64,000 nucleotides of DNA, taken from NCBI GenBank assembly GCA_946406115.1, contig OX291551.1:14756001-14820000 (forward strand), given 5' to 3'. Made by a program: the position numbers and the translations under genes. Positions 53,090-63,960 of this stretch are shown here, piece after piece. The notes under the pieces are model-generated. The model searched no databases and was not told where the DNA came from. It was given only the letters and a program-made list of their open reading frames with translations. The number at the start of each line of letters is the position of its first letter. Position 1 is the stretch's first letter. The DNA is from Apoda limacodes (Eukaryota; Arthropoda; Insecta; Lepidoptera; Limacodidae).

Positions 53090-53278
53090 TCAGCTAAGAC
53101 GTTTAAAAGGGCCCTTTATTCCTATTGAATCTCTAGCAAAAATTTCACAAGCATACCGTCCTACAATTAGTCCGGTATTCATCGTTCCAGCAGCCACCTG
53201 ACGCGCCTGACCCACATTCTCCTTAGATTTATGATCTGCGCCCGCACTGCTGCCACCACAGTGTAGACAGTCGTGCAT
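53090..53278 (-). CDS. Possible small protein gene, function unknown
   Basis: An ATG-to-TGA frame of 62 codons with balanced third positions and Gly/Ala/Cys-rich content, in contrast to the AT-rich frames around it. The peptide starts M-H-D-C-L-H-C-G-G (a C-x2-C pair), has a K-E-N-V-G-Q-A-R-Q-V-A-A-G segment that could be helical, and ends in a basic G-P-F-K-R-L-S. No signal peptide or strong membrane helix is seen. The start is supported by an in-frame TAG 12 bases upstream. A splice acceptor (GATTTTGTTTACAG, cut at 53310/53311) lies 32 bases before the ATG, so this would be a coding exon with a spliced leader exon elsewhere. The Kozak context is weak and no AATAAA is seen close downstream. 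I do not recognise the family. Confidence 0.35.
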   Translation of the reverse strand: MHDCLHCGGSSAGADHKSKENVGQARQVAAGTMNTGLIVGRYACEIFARDSIGIKGPFKRLS

Positions 53279-53799
53279 AGAGGTATGCTACGAGTTACAT
53301 TTGCTTATTTCTGTAAACAAAATCCTTAACCTTATTTAACTTCAATGCGTAATTAAGGTTCATTTTCTTTATAATAAAACATACGTCTGTGTATCTGTCT
53401 CTACGATTAGTTTTATGTTAAGATTTACTAAGCATTGTCTAAGTCTAACTAAGTCCTTCTTTTCACTTATTATATTTTTAAATAGTTTTAGAAAAGTATC
53501 AGTTACTCAAAAATACTTGCTTTTGCTTCGTGAAAAAATACTGATTGGTCTTTACGTAAAATCACACAAATATTACAGATCAACATATAAAGTCAGTTTC
53601 TACATCTATGTATTTATTCTTAATTATTCAGTCTATGAACTAAATTACAAAACCCACTTTTTGGTAAGAATTATGACTATTACTTATTTTTTCCCAACGA
53701 TGGTATTGTTCTGCTACCTTACCCTAAAATATGCATATATCTATATTATTTCGAGCTATTAAACAGTACAAAGAAAAATTAAATATCGAGATACAAGAC
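53279..53799. other. AT-rich DNA, nothing recognised
   Basis: The plus-strand frame 53415-53762 is rich in Tyr, Phe, Leu and Ile as expected from AT content and has no motif. Confidence 0.4.
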
Positions 53800-54385
53800 C
53801 TGCCCGCGGCTTTGCCCGTGCTAAATTCTGTTATACATTATTTCAGAAAAGAAAATTACCTACGTCTTACTTCGTCTCTTTACATATCCCTTTATTTTTA
53901 TTTTTTTACGTCAACTTATCTATATATATAAAAATTACGTGTCACGTTGTTTGTCCGCGATGGATTCCTAAACTACTGAACCGATTTTGATCAAACTTCG
54001 TAACTATTTGTTATTTTATACAACTTAAAAAATAGGATAGTTTTTATGTCGATCTGTTAAGTGCGAGCCAGACTCGGGCACTTGAGGTAAAAAACAACTT
54101 TCGCCGGGTTACAGAGGGACGGCAGCGGAACAACGTTCGCCGGGACCGCTAGTGTTAATGAAGTTTGCTTCAGTAAGCTACACCTATAGATTGATTAATC
54201 TCGGTTATAGTTATTCCCGCGGATACTTTTGAATTTTTAGACATAAAAACTATCCTATGTCCTTCCCCTGGACTTAAGCTATCTTCATACCAAATTTCAT
54301 TTCAATCGGTTTAGCGTTTAAAGCGTGAAGAGGTAACAGACAGACAAACAGAATTACTTTCGTATTTATAATATTAGTATGGATA
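53800..54385 (+). mobile_element. RTE-like copy split by a Helitron
   Basis: The left part (53800-53918) starts CTGCCCGCGGCTTTGCCCG. The right part (54153-54385) continues with ATGAAGTTTGCTTCAGTAAG, CTCGGTTATAGTTATTCCC, ATCCTATGTCCTTCCCCTGG, 'CATACCAAATTTCATTTC', CAGACAGACAAACAG and ends ATTTATAATATTAGTATGGA. Start, middle and end blocks are in normal family order once 53919-54152 is removed. Confidence 0.55.
53919..54152 (+). mobile_element. Short non-autonomous Helitron
   Basis: Begins TCTATATATATAAAAATTAC, ends 'GCCGGGACCGCTAG', and sits between A (53918) and T (54153): the 5'-TC, 3'-CTAG and A/T target rules of Helitrons. GAAC-AAC-GTTC (about 54128-54138) could be the 3' subterminal hairpin, though short. 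The element is 234 bases, with no Rep/helicase coding. A palindromic block AGTGCGAGCCAGACTCGGGC lies within it. Confidence 0.7.
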
Positions 54386-56109
54386 GATTAAAATCAATCT
54401 CATAAAATATTGTTACATTTTCTACTTGTGTCATAGTAGTGCCGCCATTCTTAATTGCAAAGTTTTATCTACTTAGTAATTTAATATTAAGATCTGACAT
54501 AATCTTAGATATCATTCCGTAGACTTCTATTAGTGTTATTATCAGCCTTCCTTATAAGCTGGTCATAAAACGACTATGGTCAACTTAAAGGCTAGATTAG
54601 TGCTAATTCGATTTATTGAGTTGAAACGAGATCAGTCCATTAATGTCTTAGTGAGATTAAAGCCGTGTACTGAGGTGTATAGGAATTAGTTGTCTTTGTA
54701 TCTGGGTCTAGATTAAAGCTGAGGTTGTCGATGTCAATCAATAGTGTTTGTATCAGGTGTGACATCAGATTTGAATAACTAATATTCTTTGTTATTGGGT
54801 AACTGTTATTTAAAATGCTGATATATATTTATTTATATGATCAAAGTTTTTTCATAGATATTTATTTTAAAGTCATCAGGAATTTTTCAGTATTATTATT
54901 TTTTAATTGATCAGGATTTTTTTGTTGTTAAGGGTTAGTTGAAAACGATTAATAGTTCATTGTGTATTAATGGTGGTACGGAGAAAATTATTATTAACAA
55001 GAGGCGATTTAGGAGCCTAAGACCGAATGTGACACACATTGTTTTTTATCGTATTTGCGAGTAAATAAATGAAAATATAAGGTGAATAAATAAATTTGCT
55101 CACCAAAACATTAGTAACGAAAACAACGCCACTACTAGATGGCGCTAGATGTCTAAAGCATGTATAAATTAAAAAGTTTTGGCTGTAGTGAAAACTTGTG
55201 ATTGCTCGCTTGTAGTGTGTGCGTTGTTTTATACATGACATATATGTCTTCTTTGTCTACATACTTGATAGAATAGGCGCATCATTACCGCCCGTGAATT
55301 CTATGAACTTTGCCTACATAAATAAAAATAAAATAAAAATTTAAAAGCCAGTGGGAGTAATTAAGGTCTTTGCACCCGTTTAAACTGCACGTAATGACAC
55401 TGTTTACGAGTAGTTAGTAGTTATTGTGCCGAAAAAAATATTTGGTGGTATTATAATTATTTTAAAATGAACTAGCTTTTAGGAAAAAGAGAGAAAGCTA
55501 GAAATTCGAAAATATAACGTATTTTTAGCTTTATTTTGGATAACGTTTCTGACATGAAACTTAATTTTTAATTTTTTTGAGTCTACAATACAGTTCTCGT
55601 TATAGTTTCAAATACGGTAATGTACCTATCTAAAACTACACTGTTATTTTACAAAATAAGCTAAGAGACTGAAATACAGGGATAAGCTAGTACTGTCTGC
55701 CGCTATATATAAACTACATATTTGTAACACATGAGATAAGCCTAGATTCCTTATTTGAAGGTAAAATTATGCGAACAAAAAAAAGTCAGCCACAAGAAAA
55801 AAACCGGTAATAAATACAAATATTAACTGACTCTTTAGCAATTATTTATGTCATGTCAGTTCCTTACTCAACATAAATAATTGAGTAGGAAATGAAAATT
55901 GAATATTTTTAGACATAAGTCAGTGTTAGTCATTGCAAAACCGATATCTAGCTTACCTACGTTAACTAGGGTTTCTATATTTATTGAATAGATTGTTATG
56001 ATTTATAATGCCACTTTAACGTTTCTATTGACAGTTATTGCTTTCAACAAGAAACAGTCCGAGGAAAAATGTGAAATGAGATTAAAATTATATAAAATAT
56101 ATTTGATAC
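54386..56109. other. AT-rich unique DNA, nothing recognised
   Basis: No credible gene or repeat. The frame 55017-55241 (minus) lacks motifs. Confidence 0.4.
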
Positions 56110-56395
56110 TATATTTTGCCAGGCTCTGCCTGCCCTTGATGTGGTTATCCGTGTGGAACTCCTTAAATATACTAATAAAGCTGTATTTATAGTTCATGTA
56201 CGCTCGGTTATAGTTATTCCCGAAAGAACTTTTGCATTTTTCGGAATAAAAAGGAGCCAATATCCTATTCCAGTACCATACCTATACGTGGGTCAAGTTT
56301 TATTCCGATCCATCCAGTGGTTGAAGCGTGATTGAGTTACAAACATACATCCGTCCATAAAGATATACTTTCACATTTATAATATTAGTAGGAAG
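56110..56395 (+). mobile_element. RTE-like retrotransposon 3' tail
   Basis: TTTTGCCAGGCTCTGCCTGC, GGTTATCCGTGTGGAACTCC, CGCTCGGTTATAGTTATTCC, TATTCCGATCCATCCAGTGG, GCGTGATTGAGTTACAAAC and terminal 'ATTTATAATATTAGTAGGA'. It is of the same subfamily as 15107. The open frames at 55998-56335 overlap it and are shadows. Confidence 0.7.
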
Positions 56396-57139
56396 TAGGA
56401 TATATGATAAAGAATCTTAAAAACACCTATTTAGGTTTGAAATATAGTGAATAATTTAAATCGTACAAAAAAAAACTAATGTATTTCTGAAATATTTGAT
56501 AATTTTTAAGGTTAGCTTACTTCTTTATTTATACATTAACATACAGCATAGCAAAATAAACATTGAACCATATTCTCGTGTGTTTTTTTGGTGTCAATTA
56601 AATAGAAAAAAAATATTTTTTTGACAAAGAATTTTAAACATTATCAGTAGTAATACGTTCACTGCTTTTTTTTTCTGCTTGGTACTTAGTTGTGAAATGT
56701 TCCTAGACCTTGTGACAAATAATATATTAGAGTTGTTAGCATAAACTATAAAAAAAGATCTGAAGAAGAGAAAGATTTTTTATAGTTCAAGTCCAGTAAG
56801 GTATTTGTGTTTAAAAGCAGTAAGAATAGGCTAATTTACATTAATGAAACATAACATAAAATGTTATCTAAAGCAACAAAGTAACTCGTATATTGGGATT
56901 GTATCCGACAATTAAACTCACAACTCACTATAAAGTACTCGGGGCAGGTGTTGCGGATGTGTCGGCAATTCGTTATCAAGTAATGGATGTTAGGCCTAGA
57001 TCCAGATGATAGGAATGGATGTTGATTCGGACTTAACATTGCTTAATTGAGTTTCCAGGTTGAAGTGTTGATGTAACCTATACTAAGGATTAGTTTTAAA
57101 TTAAATCGATTTAGAGTTTTTCCATACACTTCAATCTTG
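56396..57139. other. AT-rich DNA, nothing recognised
   Basis: No gene or repeat recognised. Confidence 0.35.
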
Positions 57140-57300
57140 TCTCAGCTGTTTTACACCCTACTGAAGGGGCGCAGGCCTCTCCTTGAAGGAGGAGGCTTAG
57201 GCCACATTCCACCACGCAAGCCTAGTGCGTTTGGCGGACGTGATCGAGCTACTGGAAAGTTTTCCTAGCCGCTCATAAGGCCTCTGACTAGGCTTGACTA
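57140..57300 (-). mobile_element. 5S-SINE body and tail fragment
   Basis: Minus strand: 'CCAGTAGCTCGATCACGTCC', GCAAACGCACTAGGCTTGCG-like block, GGCCTAAGCCTCCTCC and 'GCCCCTTCAGTAGGGTG'. Head missing. Confidence 0.55.
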
Positions 57301-57344
57301 CTACTTAGCGTGCCCTCTGGAATACGGAGCTGCACAGGAAAATG

Positions 57345-57500
57345 TGCCACTAGTAATCAACCATCCAGGTCCACGATCGAGTCTGCTAGGGGGTGAGACC
57401 AAAGTCGCAACACTGCCTCAGATGCAGAACTAAGGTGGCTTTACATATGTCCCATACGTGGTCATTTACCAGCTTCAAAGTAATAAGCGGTAAAATAAAA
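57345..57500 (+). repeat. Dispersed repeat G, copy 4
   Basis: Contains TTTACATATGTCCCATACGTGG, CATTTACCAGCTTC and ends GTAATAAGCGGTAAAATAAA, matching 18000-18120 and inverted 37055-37265. Confidence 0.5.
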
Positions 57501-58084
57501 GACTCATATACCCCCATTGGAAGTTCCAGACGAACTATAAGCAGTAAGTAAGGATTGGGCAGGATAACAGAAATTAATGTTATGTACTAATATAATAAAA
57601 CTTTAACTCTGAGGGTGTTAGTTTTTACATAACAAATGAAAGCCTTCTTTAAGTCCGGAATACTCCGTTATCAGCTATTAGCATACAAAGTCCACGGTGC
57701 GCTCGTGACGAAAAAAGACTAAACAAAACTCCAAGGTTAAAAAGAAAGAGAAGAATGTGATGTTGTTCGTAAGACTTTGCAGTTAGATATTTTAAGGTTC
57801 GGTGCCAAATGTATGCAAGATTCACTATCGGCTACCCAAGTGCAGCATGGAAATGGAGATTTAACTTTTGTGTCGTGATGATATTTTAAATAGGTACTTT
57901 TATTTATAAAGTAACTTATTTCGTCAGTATTGCTTGTGTGGATTTTTAAATATGAAGGGTACAGTGCAGGAACGATGCATCTCCAATAAAAATGATTTTG
58001 AGTAATTCAAGTTTGAAGTTAAAAGGTTATTGCCATGTTCGCGAGTAAAATCAAGCGTTTCAGCTGCGTAACCTTTTGTAAAAA
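57501..58084. other. Unique DNA, nothing recognised
   Basis: No gene or repeat recognised. The minus-strand frame 57924-58130 is unsupported. Confidence 0.35.
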
Positions 58085-58531
58085 TCGGACAAGTGCGAGT
58101 CAGACTCGCGCACGAAAGGTTCCAAACCATTATCTATAAAAACCGCAAAAATATCACGTTTGTTGTATGGGAGCCCCCTTAAATATTTGTTTTATTTCAA
58201 TTTAATTATTTATTTTTAAAGTGACTATTTAACTAAATATTCTGTGAATATTTTAAGCGTCTTCCTGTTGTAGTTATCAATATCGAGCAAAATCGAGCAA
58301 AAAAATCACGTTTGTTGTATGAGAGCCCTCTTAAATATTTATATTATTATGTTTTTTAGTATTTGTTGTTACAGCGGCAAAAGAAATACATCTTCTGTGA
58401 AAATTTCAACTGTCGTACTATCATGGTTTATGAGATACAGCCTGGTGACAGACGGACGGACGGACGGATGGACAGCGTTGTCTTAGTAATAGGGTTCCAC
58501 TAATTACCCTTTGGGTACGGAACCCTAAAAA
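58085..58531 (+). mobile_element. Lepidopteran dispersed element with palindromic start (copy 1)
   Basis: Starts CGGACAAGTGCGAGTCAGAC, whose GTGCGAGTCAGACTCGCGCAC is a near-perfect palindrome, and ends GGGTACGGAACCCTAAAAA. A GACGGACGGACGG tract and GATACAGCCTGGTGACAGAC lie before the end. It is a very common moth repeat by my recollection, probably a non-LTR-derived element. It has no ORF here. A related, more diverged element is at 62225. Confidence 0.55.
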
Positions 58532-59344
58532 AGGGATTAATAAAAGACTGGCAGCAAAATAGCCAGGTTTAATAACAGTAATAGTTACTTCTTGAATATA
58601 GGAAACTAATGACGTTCTTGGTTAATTTTATGTGTGTATGTTAGCATGTTCATCTGTTCTCTCATAACAGTGAAATAACTCATCGTAATGTAACAAATAC
58701 GGTGTCATTCGATGTGTCTTTACAATCCGTTTGCCATATATCATATTATGTCTCATTAAATCCAATATGGCGGATTGAAAAAAAAAAGGTATCAAATAAA
58801 GATAATTTGGGTTTTAGTTGTTAAACTTTCCCTTGTGTATATTTTACTTTTAATCATATGTAAAATATATGGCATTGCAAAGCAAATCGGTAGATATCTC
58901 TTAAATCTCAAAACTTAACCACGTTGTTCATGAATTAATCAAGTTAAAAAAAAGCAAAAGAATAACTTATAAAATTAATTTGTAACTAAGACTTTTGCAT
59001 TTGCGTTTGCAAATAAGACCGTCGGATGCGAGTTTCGTTTTAAGAATCCCGTTTTTAATTAAAGAACGCAGGCGGGTGCGCGGGCGCATACGCGTCAGAA
59101 AATATTAAGTTCTAGAAGGGCGGAAGAAAATTGCGGTTGAGCTTCCTCGTTGAAAATATTCTTGGAAACCGATCTAAAGTATACATTTTTAACATTAACT
59201 TTAGATTACATTTCTTGATACAAACTGACTAAAGTATATTTGTTTAACAATTTCAACATCCAAAAATGGCTCAGTTTAAGTAAATTTTGAATGAAATCAC
59301 CGCTTAATATTGATATTTGAAGGATATTTTTCTACACCTTTATT
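58532..59344. other. AT-rich DNA with a short CpG-rich patch
   Basis: Bases 59058-59100 are unusually GC-rich (GCAGGCGGGTGCGCGGGCGC) within AT-rich DNA. No gene or repeat was assigned. Confidence 0.35.
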
Positions 59345-59480
59345 TATTAAATATATATCTAATCAAATCAAACAATATTTATTCAAAAAGGTTTCTGAGA
59401 ACACTTTTGAATTGTCGATACAATGTAAACAATGTTGATTCCTGCCAATAAGAACTGGCAAGAAGTTCTATTTAAAGTTA
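59345..59480 (+). repeat. Lepidopteran dispersed repeat fragment
   Basis: 'TTATTCAAAAAGGTTTCTGAG', AACACTTTTGAATTGTCG and AAGAACTGGCAAGAAGTTC match a repeat I know as frequent in moth genomes. Only one copy is seen here. Confidence 0.4.
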
Positions 59481-59599
59481 TAATATAATACTTTGATAAT
59501 CAGCTAACAAGTATACAATATCTATTGAAACACTTAGGAGGTAATATAAATAAGGTGGTAAACTACTTAAAACCAAGTCAAACACATGTCAAGTAAAAG

Positions 59600-59835
59600 T
59601 ATTTTCCATAATTGAGGAGTTACAGTTTCAATCCTACTCCTATTCCAACACCGATGACCGAATTTAGAGCGAGTGGAACCACGGGCAAAAGCTAGTATAT
59701 TATAAATGCAATAGTATGTCTGTTCGTTTGTCCCTGCATCACGTGACAAAGAAGCATCCAATTGAGCTAAAAACTTCGGACAGGGATACTTAAAGAGACG
59801 GAGAAGGACGTGGGCTAGACTTTTATTCCGTAAAA
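59600..59835 (-). mobile_element. Two abutting RTE-like fragments
   Basis: Minus strand: one piece starts 'TACTAGCTTTTGCCCGTGG' (ending at 59695 on plus) and another ends at the same junction with 'ATTTATAATATA'. The end of one element therefore directly meets the start of the next in head-to-tail order. The 117-codon minus frame over this region is a shadow. Confidence 0.5.
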
Positions 59836-60253
59836 ATAGAAGTTTTATGCTAGAATGGCCATGTATATATAAATATAGGCCAAACCATCTTGCCCTAAGA
59901 TATAGATATAAATATATCATGATGTTATTTAACAGGCGATCTGAAATAACAATATTATTTCCAGTTAATTTTGTTTTTAAAAGGTTTGTTGCAGTTCATA
60001 TTTTACTAGCCCATAGAATTGCTAATATATATCATCATACTGAGAACTCGGCAAACAGAATAATATTTAAAAACTCCATATATCACATTTGCTGTATAAA
60101 CTTCAATTTGTTCTGCTTTCCAATAGCAACTTATTATTTGTGTCACCCACCACACGTATAAAGTCGAGGGATCTTATTGCGAAATCTGGAGTTGTTGGGT
60201 CTTGCCTTTTCAGGGGCAAAATTTATGAAATTAAATCTCACCTTTCGAGACTT
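59836..60253. other. AT-rich DNA, nothing recognised
   Basis: No credible gene. Open frames 59847-60161 and 60089-60409 run into the MITE. Confidence 0.35.
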
Positions 60254-60417
60254 AGGGTCAGCTCAGACCGAGACGCGACGCAACGCGACGTGAAGAGGCT
60301 TGATGATGCGCCGCGCGGTGGAGCGTGGTGCAGTGCAGCGTCTCGTGTCACTACGAGCAACGAGACGCATTTTCAAACCGCTCCACATCGCGTCGCGTCT
60401 TGGTATTAGCTGACCTT
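60254..60417. mobile_element. GC-rich MITE, 160-164 bases
   Basis: The ends AGGGTCAGCTCAGACCGAG and its inverse 'CTTGGTATTAGCTGACCTT' pair through ACGCGACGC / GCGTCGCGT. The interior has direct and inverted GAGACGC and GCGTCTC motifs. It is much richer in GC than any other MITE here. No clear target duplication was fixed. Confidence 0.65.
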
Positions 60418-60502
60418 CTGTTAACAAGGTTTAGAGAGGTGAGATGTATTCTATACAGAGAACGCGAGACCCAAATACTCGGACTTTTTTGTAATAAGCT
60501 CC

Positions 60503-60820
60503 CTCGGATTCTCGTGCTGATAGAGATAATCTCGAATTCGAGATTTGTTTAATAGATTTAATTTCCGTGCGACATGCCATCTCTACCGCTACTGACCGTT
60601 CGATGCATGTCGACCGCTAGCATATGACATATGCCTATAGAGAGGTTCTAAGAATACGAACAACTATTTGCAAACAATATTCACCATGTTTTTTCGACAT
60701 ATCTCTTTCAAACTAGTCGATCTATCGAATAAAACAGTTACAGCGATTAACAAGCCATGAGTAAATTAATTAAAAATATCTCGAATTCGAGATTATCTCT
60801 ACCACCACAAGAATCAGGCC
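60503..60820. mobile_element. MITE whose TIRs each contain a perfect palindrome
   Basis: The left end CTCGGATTCTCGTGCTGATA and right end (reverse complement) CCTGATTCTTGTGGTGGTA continue into the identical TAGAGATAATCTCGAATTCG and then AGAT. TIR length is about 41 bases. AATCTCGAATTCGAGATT (18 bases) is itself a palindrome on the left; the right copy is palindromic over 16 bases. The interior has no ORF. Confidence 0.7.
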
Positions 60821-61546
60821 CCAGATCTGTGATTTTTTTATGTGTATATCTTCTAAAACCCAGGCATACAAGTACAAGGCAAAGTTTGTGACGTTTATGT
60901 TTAATTTTCTATAGAGTAGCTTAGTAGGGGGACACTGCAAAAAAACAGGTGGGTATTACACATGGTTAAGGTGAGTTTTAAATGCAACGAAATACGAAAA
61001 ACTAAGGTTTATACGTTTTCATAATTGCCGTGGGTGATGAGCTGAACGGCCCTCGTCCAATCCTCGTCGTTGACGTGCTGTATTATAATGTAAAAGTGAG
61101 TGACACAACCAGTTACTTCTTGACATGCAATTTTCGGACATTCATTTATCATGTTCGCCATAAAAGTGCCGTCGTAATAGGTACATCGATGTTTTTTCGA
61201 TATCGATAATGTGATTTAGTATTACAATTTTTCAGTTATATATCTCATTGTGATAGGTACTATAATCCTATTTATTAAATCAGTATTTATAACTTAATAG
61301 CTACATTATTATTTGGCTGGTTATACTTTCTAGGTATTTCGACTCAAGAGCAAAGTGTTGCATTGCCGTTTGAGTAAATTTCACTAAGTTGTAACGGTTA
61401 TATTTATATCGCCTAAAATATTACAGATATCTTTTTTCTTTTGTAATTAACTAACATCAACTTTTAACCTATTTATTTAGAAGTTTTAAAGAAAAAGCAC
61501 TTTATTTTCACAAAATTTGTACAAATAAAGTAAAAAAGCGAGTGTC
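60821..61546. other. Unique DNA, nothing recognised
   Basis: No gene or repeat recognised. Bases 61020-61080 are slightly GC-rich. Confidence 0.35.
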
Positions 61547-61665
61547 TGTAACAAAAAGGTTAAATAATGATTCAGTAGATAATTCTGCACTTTATACTGA
61601 ACAACTTTACCCACAGAACATGGGCCGAAATCTCGAATTAAATTTTTGTAGTCTAATACAAAGTG
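61547..61665 (+). repeat. Dispersed repeat R, copy 2
   Basis: CTGTAACAAAAAGGTTAAAT, 'TTTATACTGAACAACTTTACCC' and GAACATGGGCCGAAATCTC match 52565-52700. Boundaries and class unknown. Confidence 0.55.
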
Positions 61666-62224
61666 CCGAAGATTATTCAAATAAATACATATTCTAGGTC
61701 GGTTCACGGTTATTGATCATTATGTGCTACTTTTATGTACTTTTTGCGCTTTTATGTCAGCTACAATTTGATGGACTGAAAGCCAGATTGATGGATTGAC
61801 AGACTTCTCGTTATTGATAGGATTGCGTTGTTTTTTACGTACTCATAAAGATTTCTAAATTGATTTTTTTAATTTTTTAGGATTTTTTTACATATGTATC
61901 GATAAAAACCCTTTTGCAAGCGCGATCAACGGCTTCCCGGTAGGTGATCTGTCAAAATGAAACCGGGCGGGATCAAACAATTAATCTTTCAGTTACCAGA
62001 TTTTGAACTTAACCTTTTTGAAAGACGCATTACAAAGTTAATCAATTTATGAATTTTGAGACAAGGGTTAGTAAATTTTATTGTGTATATTATATTAAAA
62101 TTTTGTTCTTGTAAAACCTACATATTTTACCATCACACATTGTCTCCTCCAAATTTTTAAATAATTCTGTTAAGTTTTGTGTATGTGCTTTCTTTTCTTT
62201 CTCTTAAATATCTACTAGCTAAAA
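61666..62224. other. AT-rich DNA, nothing recognised
   Basis: A GC-richer patch (61915-61975) with GGCTTCCCGGTAGGTGATC is unassigned. Confidence 0.35.
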
Positions 62225-62790
62225 AGCCGGCCAAGTGCGACTCTATATGCTAATAGTTTTTCCATCATGAGGTTAAGTCTCACAGCGCCTTAACTATCAA
62301 TTTTTGGATTTTTTTCTATATTTTTAATGAAACATCTTGCTTCTTGCCAAATTTTATGATTTTAGGTTAGTATACAAATTTGATTAATTTGTGTCACAAT
62401 ATGCGACAAAAATGACCATATTAAGGGCATATTTTTTCATTGCATTTCCTAAGGAGGTTGATTTTTATACAACTTTAGGTGATTAGACTTTAGTATTGCA
62501 TATTAATTCCAACTTGATACCTCAACGCGTTTTTGAGCAAAAGGGTCTTGACAGACAGACAGACAATCATTTTTTTTCATGTGTTAGAAATACAAATTAA
62601 CAAATTTCGGTTTTTTCCTATAGGTGTGGTGTAAAACTTTGCGTGGTGTCAACTAGGACAACGGGAAGTAGGTTTTGATTTATTTGTAAATGCCAAAATA
62701 TGCGACAAAAATGGCCTTATTTTTTTAAACGGACAGACGGACAACAAAGTGATCCTATAAGGGTTCCTTTTGAGGTACAGAACCCTAAAA
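62225..62790 (+). mobile_element. Lepidopteran dispersed element (diverged relative, copy 2)
   Basis: Starts GCCGGCCAAGTGCGACTC and ends GGTTCCTTTTGAGGTACAGAACCCTAAAAA, with ACAGACAGACAGACAATC inside and a second GACAGACGGACAAC near the end. The block ATATGCGACAAAAATG occurs twice (62400, 62698). It shares its start and end with the element at 58085 but not its middle. Confidence 0.5.
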
Positions 62791-63789
62791 ATAACGCGCC
62801 TTTTACTCTTTTTTAACGTGTTAAATGGACCTTATGGGTGGCAATCAGACTTACTTATATTTTTGTTGGCAGAGATTATTTCCACGATAATCGTCTAAGT
62901 ACCTACTAAGTTGCACCAAAAAAGTGGCATGAAGTAAGCAAATTTGTCACGGCTTAGGTAATAGCGTTTAATCACGAAGTAGTTTGAAAATAGCAATGGT
63001 GTAAAATGAAGTCTTCTGATACACGTGCAATATAAATACTTATTTTTTAGCTATGCTTTGGGATTTCACCTGCGCAAAAATGTATTGCCGTGGGATCTGT
63101 GTACTAAGATTAAATATCTTGCGTTTAAAACATGTCCTCCCCCATGTTATGACTTATCAGAGTGTCCAGATCTCCAGTCCAGTCCAGAAGACGAAATTTG
63201 ACGATGACAAATAATAATTAAAAAAAAAAACTACAGACTACTAATTAGGTACAATAAAAAATCAGTACAGGTATATGTGTGTAAAAAGCATTTTCAAGAC
63301 ACTTATGACTTCCGATTGGTACTGTATCTGCTAGGTCGCAACACGCTGGCGGATTGTGTGCTAAGAGATACTGGGGGCGAACTGCTACTCTTACCGCAGT
63401 CAGATTCAAGGATTCTGTCAGGATATGGGAATCAAAGATGATAAGGGGTGTAACTTATTGTTTAGTCACCCCTCTACTTTGCTACATCGCTGACAATGTT
63501 TTACTATTGATATATATCTCTTATTCGACTACATAACTCTTAGGTATTTCGCTCCTGGACCTGGTTTAATGTAATATTCTTCCCTACCCGTTCCCTAGAC
63601 GAAGGAGTCATCATCGTCGTATAGCTAATTATTGATATAAATTCATAAAAATCTTTTCTTCCAATTGTTGGATTTGAAAAACACTCCTTTTTCCTTAAAA
63701 AAGCGACCTAACCATAGATCTCTTCCACATGTTACAGTACCTATATAATATATATAATCTGTGGATTTTAAAGAGATAAGAGCATACAC
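62791..63789. other. AT-rich unique DNA, nothing recognised
   Basis: No gene, RNA or repeat recognised. The frame 63354-63536 lacks a motif. Confidence 0.4.
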
Positions 63790-63960
63790 TTGGAGTTCTG
63801 TGATTTGTCCTATGGACTGCGCTTGAGCCTCACAAAATTGACCACCCTTCAGAAAAAGACAAAAAAACCTTTTTTTTCTCTTTCCATCAACGTCAGCCAT
63901 TTTGATTGGCAGACCTCAGTTTCGCCCTTTTATTACTTCTGGCTAGGAAATACGCTATTC
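63790..63960 (+). repeat. Dispersed repeat P, copy 2
   Basis: GGAGTTCTGTGATTTG, CTATGGACTGCG, GCCTCACAAAATTGACCACC, CTCAGTTTCG and CTGGCTAGGAAATACGCT match 8460-8660 in order and orientation. The frame at 63643-63900 (minus) overlaps it and is a shadow. Confidence 0.55.

Noticed and set aside
53415..53762. 115-codon open frame
   Set aside because: Amino acid content (Tyr, Phe, Leu, Ile, Lys) is what AT-rich DNA gives by chance. No motif, and no splice or start support.
59567..59920. 117-codon minus-strand frame
   Set aside because: It runs through RTE-like tail sequence and is explained by that repeat.
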